Shown here: one piece after another, positions 15,991-22,475 of the stretch
How the letters are laid out: each line of letters opens with the position of its first letter
Numbering within the stretch: the stretch's first letter is position 1
Assembly: GCA_023462275.1 (NCBI GenBank)
Contig: JAEWYD010000276.1
Span: forward strand, 1-22,475
DNA length: 22,475 nucleotides
Source of the DNA: Actinomycetes bacterium
GTDB taxonomy: Bacteria > Actinomycetota > Actinomycetes > Actinomycetales > Cellulomonadaceae
Direction of reading: 5' to 3'
The notes under the pieces: model-generated
The model's input: only the letters and a program-made list of their open reading frames with translations
Told to the model about the DNA's origin: nothing
Database searches by the model: none
Program-made: the position numbers and the translations under genes

Positions 15991-17183
15991 CGCGCGGCCG
16001 GGAGGCTGATCTTGTCGAGGATGCCGGACAGGTAGGCGATCGTGATGCCGTAGTTGGTGATGGGCAGGCCGAGGTCGGTCGCCTCCTGGATGCGGGAGAG
16101 CACGTGGCGCCGGTTGAACATGCAGCCGCCGCAGTGGATCACGAGGTCGTAGGAGGCCAGCTCAGGGAGCGGGTCCGGCCCGGCGACGATGTCGATCGTC
16201 AGCCCGTCGCCGAACCGGCGGCGCAGCAGCGCGGGGATCTTGACCCGGCCGATGTCCTCCTCGAGCGGCGCGTGCGTGCACGACTCGGCGATGAGCACCC
16301 GGGACGTCGGCGTGAGCCGCCCGATGCCCTCCGCGCCCTCGACGAACGCCGTGATGTCGCCCTTGTAGCTGGCGAAGAGCACGGAGAAGGAGGTGAGGAG
16401 GCTCTCCGCCGGCTTGGCCGCGTGCACGACCGGGAAGACCTGGGAGTCCGTGATGATCAGCTTCGGCGGGCGGCTGAGCGCCGCGAGGGTGTCCGTCAGC
16501 TTGTCCGTCGTGCAGCTCATGACCAGGCACTTCTTGTCCAGCAGGTCCCGCAGGGTCTGCACCTGCGGCAGGATCAGCCGGCCCTTCGGCGCCTGGATGT
16601 CCTGCGGCATGACCAGCAGCACGAGGTCCCCGGGCTCGGCGAGGGCGCCCGTGATGCTGGCCGGCTCGTCGTCGGGCAGCTCGGTGATGATCGCCTCGCG
16701 GATGGCGGTCACGTTCTCGCCGGTGCGCGCGCTCACGACGACGGTGCGCACCCCGAACCGGCGGGCCACCTCGGCGCGCAGGGCCTCGGCGTCGCCCAGC
16801 TCGTCCGCCTTGTTCACGACCGCGACCACGGGGATGCCGCGACGCGTCAGGTCCGCGATCCACTCGGCCTCGACGTCGGGCTCGGCGGTGAAGACGACCA
16901 GCGCGATGTCGGTCTTGCGGGTGGCGTCGCGCGTGCGGTCGACGCGCAGCTCCCCGAGGTCGCCGTCGTCGTCGACGCCCGCGGTGTCGATGAACACCAC
17001 CGGACCGATGGGGTAGAGCTCCATCGCCTTGTAGACGGGGTCCGTCGTCGTGCCGGCGACGTCCGAGACCACGGCGACCGACTGGCCGGTGATCGCGTTG
17101 ACGAGGGACGACTTCCCGACGTTGCGCTTGCCGTAGATGCCGATGTGCAGGCGGTTCGCGCGCGGCGTGTCGACGAGGCTCAT
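15987..17183 (-). CDS. hydF: [FeFe]-hydrogenase maturation GTPase HydF
   Basis: A 398-residue HydF. It is the GTPase and scaffold that carries the 2Fe precursor of the H-cluster and delivers it to HydA. The N-terminal GTPase has P-loop GKRNVGKSS (18-26), the switch Thr in AGTTTDPV, G3 DTAG and G4 NKAD. The middle domain (about 175-280) allows dimerisation. The C-terminal cluster site is C302-x-H304 followed by H350-C351-x-x-C354, the usual HydF [4Fe-4S] pattern with all three Cys present. ATG at 17183 has GGAGGAG 6 bases upstream and overlaps the hydE stop as ATGA. The length is normal and the gene looks intact. Confidence 0.95.
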   Translation of the reverse strand: MSLVDTPRANRLHIGIYGKRNVGKSSLVNAITGQSVAVVSDVAGTTTDPVYKAMELYPIGPVVFIDTAGVDDDGDLGELRVDRTRDATRKTDIALVVFTAEPDVEAEWIADLTRRGIPVVAVVNKADELGDAEALRAEVARRFGVRTVVVSARTGENVTAIREAIITELPDDEPASITGALAEPGDLVLLVMPQDIQAPKGRLILPQVQTLRDLLDKKCLVMSCTTDKLTDTLAALSRPPKLIITDSQVFPVVHAAKPAESLLTSFSVLFASYKGDITAFVEGAEGIGRLTPTSRVLIAESCTHAPLEEDIGRVKIPALLRRRFGDGLTIDIVAGPDPLPELASYDLVIHCGGCMFNRRHVLSRIQEATDLGLPITNYGITIAYLSGILDKISLPAAR

Positions 17184-18226
17184 CGCTTCTCCTCCGGGTG
17201 GTCGCCGCGGTCGACGACGATCTGGTGCCCGATCCGGGCAAGGGCCCGCCGCGTGGCCTCGGTCGACTCCGCGACGTCGCCGCTGACCGGCTTGTTGTCG
17301 TACAGCAGGTACTTGGGTCGCAGCTGCTCCGGGCTCAGGTTGAGCATCACCACGTTCGCGCCGGCGGCGATGCCGTCCTCGCGGGCGCCCGGCCGGGCGG
17401 TGCCCAGCGCCGTCGTGGCCGGCAGGAGCACGGTCGGCAGCATCAGCCGGACCAGGCTGAGGATGAAGAGCGTCAGGTCCACCGAGCCGGCCGCCCGGTC
17501 GTGGAACGGGGTGTCCCGGTGCGGCAGGAAGGGGCCGATGCCCACCATGTGCGGCCGGAACTCCGCGAGGAACGCGAGGTCCTGCGCGAGGTTCCGTGTC
17601 GTCTGGAACGGCGAGCCCACCATGAAACCGGCCCCCGTCTGGAAGCCGATCTCCTTGAGCGCGGTCAGGCACGCCATCCGGGAGGCGAGCGTCTGGCCCT
17701 CGGGGTGCAGCCGCGCGAAGTGCTCGGCGTCGGCCGTCTCGTGGCGCAGCAGGAACCGGTTGGCGCCGGCGTCGTAGAACGCCTGGTACGCCTCGCGGCT
17801 CCGCTCGCCGATGGACAGCGTGATCGCGCAGTCCGGGTACGTCGCGCGGATCCGGCTCACGACGTCGACGACGACGTCGGTCGTGTACCGCGAGTCCTCG
17901 CCGCTCTGGAGCACGAAGGTGCGGTAGCCCAGGGCGTACCCCGCGGCGCAGCAGGCGAGGATCTGCTCGGCGTCGAGGCGGTACCGCTCCGCGCCGCGGT
18001 TGCTCTTGCGGATGCCGCAGTACAGGCAGTCCTGGCGGCAGTGGTTGGAGAACTCGATGAGCCCGCGCACGTACACCTTGCCGCCGAAGACGCGGCGCGA
18101 GACGGCGTCGGCGGCGGTGCGCGCGTACGCGTGATCGGCGGGGGTCGCCGTGGCCAGGAGCGCCTCGAGGTCGTCGACGCCGAGCCGCTCCTGCGCCGCG
18201 AGACGGTCGATGAGCCCGACGCTCAT
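17180..18226 (-). CDS. hydE: [FeFe]-hydrogenase maturation radical SAM enzyme HydE
   Basis: A 348-residue radical SAM enzyme. The [4Fe-4S] motif is C63-x3-C67-x2-C70 within GLIEFSNHCRQDCLYCGIR, which is characteristic of HydE (and PylB). Other HydE features are VLQSGED, LSIGERS, FMVGSPFQTT and, near the end, VVMLNLSPEQLRPKYLLYD. HydE processes an Fe-cysteinate carbonyl/cyanide intermediate made by HydG on the route to the H-cluster. ATG at 18226 gives the normal length but has no clear Shine-Dalgarno; a 12-base palindrome (CCGCCCGGGCGG, 18233-18244) lies just before it. PylB is unlikely because hydF follows directly and a hydrogenase-system regulator precedes it. Confidence 0.94.
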   Translation of the reverse strand: MSVGLIDRLAAQERLGVDDLEALLATATPADHAYARTAADAVSRRVFGGKVYVRGLIEFSNHCRQDCLYCGIRKSNRGAERYRLDAEQILACCAAGYALGYRTFVLQSGEDSRYTTDVVVDVVSRIRATYPDCAITLSIGERSREAYQAFYDAGANRFLLRHETADAEHFARLHPEGQTLASRMACLTALKEIGFQTGAGFMVGSPFQTTRNLAQDLAFLAEFRPHMVGIGPFLPHRDTPFHDRAAGSVDLTLFILSLVRLMLPTVLLPATTALGTARPGAREDGIAAGANVVMLNLSPEQLRPKYLLYDNKPVSGDVAESTEATRRALARIGHQIVVDRGDHPEEKR

Positions 18227-18286
18227 CGACGGCCGCCCGGGCGGTAGGCGGGTCGTCCCGCGGAGCGCCGGTGGGGGAGGGCGCGC

Positions 18287-18571
18287 TCAGAGATCGGGGG
18301 GCACGGCATCGGACGCTCCTGGGGGGGTCTTCGACATGAGAGACCGCACCTGAACCCCGGGGAGCTTGCCGAGCCTGCCGGTGAGCGCGCTGACGCGCTC
18401 CACGCTGGTGTCGACGACGAGCGTGATGATGTTGACGCCGCGTTGCGGGTACGGGAGGCCGAACCGTCCGACGATGTCGTCGCCGAACTGCGTCAGCAGC
18501 TCGTTGACCTCGTCGACCGGGGCGACCGGCCGCTCCACGATGACCGACACGACGCCAAGCCTCTTCTCCAC
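18287..18571 (-). CDS. TM1266-type putative iron-only hydrogenase system regulator
   Basis: A 94-residue ACT/NikR-C-like protein. It begins VEKRLGVVSVIVERP and contains NELLTQFGDDIVGRFGLPYPQRGVNIITLVVD, the pattern of the TM1266 family that recurs beside hydE, hydF and hydG. It has no DNA-binding domain of its own, so 'regulator' is a name from context; it may bind a small ligand or metal. The GTG start at 18571 has GGGAG about 8 bases upstream. It is first in the operon, 60 bases ahead of hydE. The C-terminus (TPPGASDAVPPDL) looks disordered. Confidence 0.85.
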   Translation of the reverse strand: MEKRLGVVSVIVERPVAPVDEVNELLTQFGDDIVGRFGLPYPQRGVNIITLVVDTSVERVSALTGRLGKLPGVQVRSLMSKTPPGASDAVPPDL

Positions 18572-18844
18572 CGGATGCTCCCGTGAATCAGATGTGATCT
18601 GGCTGGGACACGCGCGGGCCGTCGTCCTGGCCGGCAGAACGCTCTCCCGGCGCGGACCTGCGGTGCGCGACCCCCGACGTCGGACGCGTCCGGCGTCATC
18701 GGGCTCCTCGATCGTCCCAGGACTCGTGCGGGCGACCGTCGGACATTCGTCCTGCCCGGTGACGCAACGGTCCTGGCGGAGCAGAATGGTCGTCTTCCGG
18801 CGACGGTGCGCCGGGACGGCACGGGTCTCGAGGGGGAGGCGCAC
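18572..18844. other. Divergent promoter region of the hyd operon and a small gene
   Basis: These 273 bases separate the hyd operon (leftwards) from the small gene at 18845 (rightwards). I found no coding frame with family character. Two short inverted repeats stand out: GGAC-ATTC-GTCC (18741-18752), resembling the core of a DosR/DevR box, and AGAT-GTG-ATCT (18590-18600), 19 bases from the regulator start. No clear -10/-35 pair was identified on either strand. Confidence 0.4.
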
Positions 18845-19138
18845 ATGCCAGCGTGGGAGTTCAGCGACGTGGCCACCTGCAACGCCACCGGCACCGACGT
18901 GCACTTCTTCGGCGTGGGGGTGGTGCCCGCGCACGAGGACGGCCGCCTGAGCGGCGCGTGCACCCAGGTCCTGGCGTTCGTGCCGGGCAGGCCCGTCCGC
19001 GCCTACGAGCCCGCCGCAGACGTCCGGATGCCGTCCTTCCAGGCCTGCACGGTGGTGGGCGTGACCGGCGCCCAGCTGACCATCCGCGTGGGTCGGCCGG
19101 CCGGGCGGGCGCGCACCTACACCGCGCGCCGCGCCTGA
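18845..19138 (+). CDS. Small protein of unknown function
   Basis: A 97-residue protein I do not recognise. It starts MPAWEFSDVATCNATG and appears beta-rich, with alternating hydrophobic residues (HFFGVGVVP, TQVLAFVPG, CTVVGVTGAQLTIRVG). It has three Cys (12, 39 and near 66) and a basic C-terminus. No signal peptide or membrane helix is seen. ATG at 18845 follows GGGGGAGG by 6 bases, a strong ribosome site, and the codon pattern fits a real gene. It is divergent from the hydrogenase-maturation operon and converges on the TerC gene, 19 bases away. A weak hairpin (CCTGAC/GTCGGG, 19134-19150) spans its stop. Function unknown. Confidence 0.72.
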   Translation: MPAWEFSDVATCNATGTDVHFFGVGVVPAHEDGRLSGACTQVLAFVPGRPVRAYEPAADVRMPSFQACTVVGVTGAQLTIRVGRPAGRARTYTARRA

Positions 19139-19157
19139 CCGGCAGTCGGGCCGCGCG

Positions 19158-20204
19158 TCAGCCCTCGACGGACGCGAGCGCCTCGGCGCGCCGGTTGGCA
19201 CGCAGGCTCGTCACGGTGACGACGGCGAGGATGACGACGATGGCCACGAGCGACGCCGCCGTCGGGACGGTCGGGACACCCGGCCAGACGCCGTGCGCCC
19301 AGTGGAGGACGAGCTTCACGCCGATGAAGCCGAGGATCGCCGCGAGCCCGTACCCGAGGTGCACGAGCTTGCTCAGCGCCCCCTGGAGCACGAAGTAGAG
19401 CGCGCGCAGGCCGAGCAGCGCGAACGCGTTCGTCGCGAAGACGAGGTACGGGTCGCCCGTGATGCCGTAGACGGCCGGGACGGAGTCCACCGCGAAGACG
19501 ACGTCGGTCGCGAAGACCGCGGTGACGACGACGGCGAGCGGCGTGAGCATGCGCCTGCCGGACTCGCGGACGCTCATGCGCGGCCCGCGGTAGTCCTCGG
19601 TGACGGGCAGGAAGCGCCGGATGAGGCGGACCGAGCGCATGTGGGCGACGTCGACCTCGTGGTTCGCACCGCTGATCTGGTCGCGGAGGATCTTCACGGC
19701 CGTCACCAGCAGGATCGCGCCGAACACGAGGAACGCCGCGGCGAAGTTGGCCAGCACGGCGGCGCCGAGCGCGATGAAGACGCCGCGCAGGACGAGCGCG
19801 CCGGCGATGCCGAAGAGCAGCACCCGCTGCTGCAGCGCGGGCGGGACCGCGAATGCCGCGAGCAGCAGCATGAAGACGAAGAGGTTGTCGATCGACAGCG
19901 ACTTCTCGACGAGGTAGCCCGTGAGGTACGCGACGCCGGTCTCGGAGTCCCAGCGCGACCACACCCATGCCCCGAAGGCCAGGGGGAGCGCGATGTAGAA
20001 GGCGCTCCAGCCCAGGGCCTCCTTCATGGAGACCTCGTGGGGCTTGTGGGTGACGATGAAGTCGAGGACGAGCAGGACGAGGACGCCGACGATGGTCACC
20101 GCCCAGAGCGTCGGGTCGGCGATCGTCGAGATCGCGGAGTCGTCCCCGGCGGAGGCGGCGGACGGCGCCGCGAGGGTGTGCAGGGTCGCTGGTACGAGGT
20201 GCAA
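19158..20204 (-). CDS. TerC/Alx-family integral membrane protein, probable Mn2+ exporter
   Basis: A 348-residue membrane protein with about eight or nine helices. The conserved acidic motifs of the family are present: EKSLSIDNLFVF near 95-106 and FATDVVFAVDSVPAVYGI near 220. Alx/TerC proteins are linked to Mn2+ export, tellurite resistance and metal loading of exported enzymes. The start is TTG at 20204 with CAGGAG about 7 bases before it. The leader carries a Mn2+ riboswitch, which supports a manganese role here. In the 38 C-terminal residues the chain ends with basic residues in the cytoplasm (SLRANRRAEAL). It converges with the small unknown gene. Confidence 0.92.
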   Translation of the reverse strand: MHLVPATLHTLAAPSAASAGDDSAISTIADPTLWAVTIVGVLVLLVLDFIVTHKPHEVSMKEALGWSAFYIALPLAFGAWVWSRWDSETGVAYLTGYLVEKSLSIDNLFVFMLLLAAFAVPPALQQRVLLFGIAGALVLRGVFIALGAAVLANFAAAFLVFGAILLVTAVKILRDQISGANHEVDVAHMRSVRLIRRFLPVTEDYRGPRMSVRESGRRMLTPLAVVVTAVFATDVVFAVDSVPAVYGITGDPYLVFATNAFALLGLRALYFVLQGALSKLVHLGYGLAAILGFIGVKLVLHWAHGVWPGVPTVPTAASLVAIVVILAVVTVTSLRANRRAEALASVEG

Positions 20205-20233
20205 CGGAGTCTCCTGGCAGGTGTCGGTGGCTC

Positions 20234-20328
20234 CGAGGTCTCCTTCATCCCCACCTGGAGGACCACCGCCCGAGGCGCTGGGGCGCCGTACTGACCGGGA
20301 CGATGCGTTGGGAAGTACTCCCCTCGTC
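20234..20328 (-). promoter_or_regulatory. yybP-ykoY Mn2+ riboswitch in the TerC leader
   Basis: Read on the minus strand, the leader begins CGACGAGGGGAGUACUUCCC, with the conserved GGGGAGUA. It then has CCGGUCAGUACGGC, the second conserved loop, and later GAAGGAGACCUCGG. P1 forms between CGAGG (20326-20322) and CCUCG (20238-20234). These elements and their order match the Mn2+-sensing yybP-ykoY aptamer, which is often found before TerC and MntP genes. The following 29 bases carry the ribosome site AGGAG and can pair in alternative ways (CAGGUG with CACCUG), so translational control is likely. Mn2+ would turn expression on. Confidence 0.82.
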
Positions 20329-20334
20329 GCGATC

Positions 20335-20340
20335 AGGATA
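20335..20340 (-). promoter_or_regulatory. -10 box for the riboswitch-TerC transcript
   Basis: TATCCT on the minus strand lies 8 to 12 bases before the first conserved riboswitch bases, so transcription would start at about 20328, exactly at the aptamer. No good -35 box was found. Confidence 0.5.
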
Positions 20341-20394
20341 AGGCACGGCCGCGCGTGGCGCTTCTCACGTTGCGCGGTGCGCCAGGCACCGGGT

Positions 20395-20400
20395 TAAGGT
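20395..20400 (+). promoter_or_regulatory. -10 box for the c-di-AMP riboswitch transcript
   Basis: TAAGGT fits TAnnnT. A weak TTGCGC at 20370-20375 is 19 bases upstream. The predicted start, at about 20407, leaves about 30 bases before the aptamer. Confidence 0.45.
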
Positions 20401-20436
20401 GACCGCGCCACGTCGACCCCCGGCGTGGTCCAGGGT

Positions 20437-20607
20437 GGATCGCCGAGTCCTGCCGGCCGCCCACGGTCACGTGACACCACCGGCAGGAGCGGGGGACCCA
20501 TCCTCGGGCGCCACGGCGTCCTCGGGGTGAAGTCGCGGTCCCTTTTCGAAGGGGCGGCGGCCGGGTGAACTCCCACCCGAACCCGACAGCTCACCTCGTA
20601 GGCGTCC
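20437..20607 (+). promoter_or_regulatory. ydaO/yuaA c-di-AMP riboswitch
   Basis: The conserved pieces of the ydaO aptamer appear in order: AUCGCCGAGUCCUGCC (20439-20454), GGCAGGAGCGGGGGACCCA (20482-20500), CGGGGUGAA (20523-20531), then CCGAACCCGACAGCUCACC (20577-20595) and CUCGUAGGCG (20595-20604). P1 pairs GGAUCGCC (20437-20444, one bulged U) with GGCGUCC (20601-20607). In actinobacteria this switch usually precedes cell-wall hydrolase genes, as here. The P1 3' strand ends directly at the Shine-Dalgarno GGAGAGG (20608-20614), with no space for an intrinsic terminator. Confidence 0.93.
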
Positions 20608-20620
20608 GGAGAGGTTCGTC

Positions 20621-21397
20621 GTGCCCCCAGCGACTCCGCACGCCCGGCACCGGGCTGCCACCCGTGCCCGTACACCACTGGACGACGTCGTCCGCTCAGC
20701 CGCCGACGGCGCTGCGCGCGTCAGCCGCTACGGCGTCCTCGTCGCCACCACCGGGCTGGCGCTCGGCGGCGCCGTGCCCGCGGCTGCCGCGCCGGCCGAG
20801 CACCCCGCCGGGCCGAGCGTCGACGCCGCGCCCGCCGAGGTCGACGTCGCCGCCCTGACCGCCCCCGCCCGTTCGGCCCTGGCCGTCTCGCCGGCCGTCG
20901 AGGTCTCCGCCGACGCCACGTGGGGCTTCGAGGCCCCGGCGATCACGGTGACCGCCAACCCCAAGCCCGAGCCCGTCGTCGAGCGGGTGGTCGCCACCTC
21001 GCGCAGCGTGGCGCGCGCGGCCGCGCCCGCCGCTCCGGCGTCGGCGGCGCCCGCCTCGGTCGCGGGGAACGCCGTCCTGGAGATCGCCGCGCGCTACGTC
21101 GGCGTCCCGTACGTCTACGGCGGCACCACGCCCGACGGCTTCGACTGCTCCGGGTTCACCTCGTACGTCTACGCCCAGCTCGGCATCACCCTGCCGCGCA
21201 CCTCGGGCGACCAGCACTACGCGGGTGTCGAGGTGCCGCGGGACCAGGCGCAGCCCGGGGACCTCGTGTGGAGCCCGGGTCACATCGCGATCTACGCGGG
21301 GGGCGACCAGATGATCGACTCGCCGCGGCCCGGCAAGACGGTCCAGTTCCGCCAGATGTGGCAGAGCAACCCGGTGTTCATCCGGGTCACCGGCTGA
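20621..21397 (+). CDS. Secreted NlpC/P60 peptidoglycan hydrolase
   Basis: A 258-residue exported peptidase that cleaves peptide cross-bridges of peptidoglycan. A long basic N-region (1-35) leads into a signal-peptide core (VLVATTGLALGGAVPAAAA, about 39-57). Next comes an Ala/Pro/Val-rich linker (about 58-148), and the NlpC/P60 domain follows (about 150-258). The nucleophile is C176 in GFDCSGF and the general base is H221 in SPGHIAIY. The third polar position lies in QMIDSPRPG, where many relatives have His. No SH3 or LysM anchor is seen. GTG at 20621 is preceded by GGAGAGG at 6 bases. Expression should be switched by c-di-AMP, tying wall lysis to osmotic or wall stress. Confidence 0.93.
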   Translation: MPPATPHARHRAATRARTPLDDVVRSAADGAARVSRYGVLVATTGLALGGAVPAAAAPAEHPAGPSVDAAPAEVDVAALTAPARSALAVSPAVEVSADATWGFEAPAITVTANPKPEPVVERVVATSRSVARAAAPAAPASAAPASVAGNAVLEIAARYVGVPYVYGGTTPDGFDCSGFTSYVYAQLGITLPRTSGDQHYAGVEVPRDQAQPGDLVWSPGHIAIYAGGDQMIDSPRPGKTVQFRQMWQSNPVFIRVTG

Positions 21398-21405
21398 CCG
21401 CGGGC

Positions 21406-21435
21406 GCCCGCCCCCAAGGTGGGACGGCGGCGGGC
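21406..21435. terminator. Hairpin between converging genes
   Basis: GCCCGCC (21406-21412) pairs with GGCGGGC (21429-21435), with an inner CCC/GGG pairing around AAGGT. It lies between the stops of the NlpC/P60 gene (21397) and the dihydroorotate dehydrogenase gene (21442). A 12-base palindrome (GCGGGCGCCCGC, 21400-21411) overlaps its left arm. Confidence 0.6.
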
Positions 21436-21441
21436 CTGACC

Positions 21442-22374
21442 TCACAACGTGCGCAACCGGCCCCGCGCGTCGTCGACAGAGGCGTAGCCCTTGCTCTCGA
21501 GCAGGGCCGCCAGCTCGCCCGCGAGGCGGGCGAAGATGCTCGGCCCCTCCTCGTGGAGGGCGGTCCCGACCTGGACCGCTGTCGCGCCGGCGAGCACGTG
21601 CCAGAACACGTGCTCGCCGGTGCGGACACCGCCGCAGCCGACGACCTGCTTCGCCGGGCACCGCTCGGCGAAGGCGCGCACGTTCGCCAACGCCGTCGGC
21701 AGCACGTAGTCGCCGCCGATGCCGCCGAAGCCGCCCTTCGGCCGGATCAGCACCGACTCGGTCTCGGTGTCGACCAGCAGGCCGTTGCCGATGGAGTTGA
21801 TGCAGGTGAGGAAAGCGACGCCGGGGTAGGCGTTGAGGACTGCGGCCGCCTCGTCGAAGTGGACGAGGTCGAAGTAGGGCGGGAGCTTGAGACCGAACGG
21901 ACGGTCGTGCTCGGCGGTCACCGCCGCCAGCGTGGCGTCGAGGGCCGCCAGGTCGTAGGCCAGCTGCGGCTTGCCGGGGACGTTCGGGCACGACAGGTTC
22001 AGCTCGACCGGGGCGGTGAGCCCGCCGTCGCGCACGGCCGCGAGCATCGCGAGGTTGTCGTCCACCGTGAGGCCGGCCACCGAGACGAGGACCGGCGTCG
22101 GGCCGGCTGCGTGCGCCAGCGCCCAGTCGAGGTAGTAGCGGTAGCCCGCGTTGGGCAGGCCCATCGAGTTGATGCTCCCGAGCGGCGTGGCGCGGTAGCG
22201 GGGCTCGGGGTTGCCGGCCCGCGGCTCCAGCGTCGCGCTCTTCGTCACGACGGCCCCAACCCCGGCAGCCACCAGGGCGTCGAGCTCCTCGGCCGTGGAG
22301 CACCAGACCCCCGATGCGTTCATGAGTGGGGTGGCCAGCGGCCGGCCGAGCAGGCTCGTCGCGAGCCGCGTCAT
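21442..22374 (-). CDS. pyrD: Dihydroorotate dehydrogenase, class 1A type
   Basis: A 310-residue soluble FMN enzyme that oxidises dihydroorotate to orotate in pyrimidine synthesis. MNASGVWC near the start, KSATLEPRAGNPEPRY, and the catalytic-Cys loop VELNLSCPNVPGKPQ (C129) identify class 1A, which uses fumarate as acceptor. FMN-phosphate binding motifs GCGGVRTGEHVFWHVLAGATAVQVGTA are at the C-terminal end. ATG at 22374 has GGAGGT 5 bases before it; 27 further in-frame residues upstream have no family match. The gene stands alone here, away from other pyr genes in the window. A class 1A enzyme would suit growth without oxygen, in keeping with the hydrogenase maturation genes, but that link is inference. 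Confidence 0.93.
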   Translation of the reverse strand: MTRLATSLLGRPLATPLMNASGVWCSTAEELDALVAAGVGAVVTKSATLEPRAGNPEPRYRATPLGSINSMGLPNAGYRYYLDWALAHAAGPTPVLVSVAGLTVDDNLAMLAAVRDGGLTAPVELNLSCPNVPGKPQLAYDLAALDATLAAVTAEHDRPFGLKLPPYFDLVHFDEAAAVLNAYPGVAFLTCINSIGNGLLVDTETESVLIRPKGGFGGIGGDYVLPTALANVRAFAERCPAKQVVGCGGVRTGEHVFWHVLAGATAVQVGTALHEEGPSIFARLAGELAALLESKGYASVDDARGRLRTL

Positions 22375-22475
22375 GGGAACCTCCGGGGATCGGGCCGCCC
22401 CCGGCCCGCGGCGCGGCAAGGATCCCACCGCACCACGGCGCCGCCCCCGGACCACTCGGGGCTCAGGACGCTGCC
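22375..22475. other. Upstream region of pyrD, no gene seen
   Basis: This stretch is extremely GC-rich. A GGGCCG/CGGCCC hairpin with a CCCC loop (22392-22407) sits 18 bases before the pyrD start. It could be part of the leader, but such palindromes arise easily at this composition. No convincing promoter or gene end was found. Confidence 0.3.

Noticed and set aside
19134..19150. Hairpin CCTGAC/GTCGGG across the stop of the small gene as a terminator
   Set aside because: Six pairs including a G-U, with no tail; not distinguishable from chance at this GC content.
20696..22303. A 535-codon minus-strand frame spanning the NlpC/P60 gene and pyrD
   Set aside because: It runs in the wrong frame through pyrD and antisense to NlpC/P60, with Arg/Gly-rich composition only.
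1..22475. CRISPR arrays, tRNA genes, insertion sequences or prophage marks
   Set aside because: No repeated spaced units, no recognisable tRNA arm signatures, and no transposase or integrase motifs were seen by eye; a covariance or profile search would be needed to be certain.

Overview
The window is very GC-rich (G or C at most third codon positions) and uses GTG and TTG starts freely. Its genes read like those of a high-GC Gram-positive bacterium. A fermentative actinobacterium of the Cellulomonas/Actinotalea type fits best, because [FeFe]-hydrogenase maturases sit beside an actinobacterial-style c-di-AMP riboswitch and NlpC/P60 hydrolase. The genus is inference. I saw no tRNA, rRNA, CRISPR array, insertion sequence or integrase.

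Region 1 (1-6159) is the most unusual part. It holds a conflict-type (defence or programmed-death-like) module. A two-gene minus-strand operon encodes a CHAT caspase-like protease fused to a SIR2-like domain (4102-6159), coupled by an ATGA overlap to an nSTAND1 NTPase with one membrane segment and a WD40-type propeller (560-4105). Converging on it from the left edge is the C-terminal part of a further caspase-clan (C25/CHAT-like) protein (2-550).

Region 2 (6160-12020) is metal and metalloid handling. It has an ArsR-family repressor with a CVCDL metal site, an ArsP/YraQ-type permease and a CxxC thioredoxin-fold protein in one operon. These are followed by a P1B-5-type metal ATPase with a C-terminal hemerythrin domain and a cation diffusion facilitator. 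A class I methyltransferase converges on them.

Region 3 (12268-13503) is a membrane-anchored EAL c-di-GMP phosphodiesterase. A strong bidirectional terminator follows it.

Region 4 (13543-18571, minus strand) is one tightly overlapping operon: a TM1266-type hydrogenase-system regulator, hydE, hydF, then the permease, ATPase and lipoprotein of a NitT/TauT-type ABC importer. No hydG or hydrogenase structural gene is present. A small unknown protein is divergent from it (18845-19138).

Region 5 (19158-21397) has two divergent genes whose leaders are back-to-back riboswitches: a Mn2+ (yybP-ykoY) switch before a TerC-family membrane protein and a c-di-AMP (ydaO) switch before an NlpC/P60 hydrolase. 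A class 1A dihydroorotate dehydrogenase (21442-22374) closes the window.
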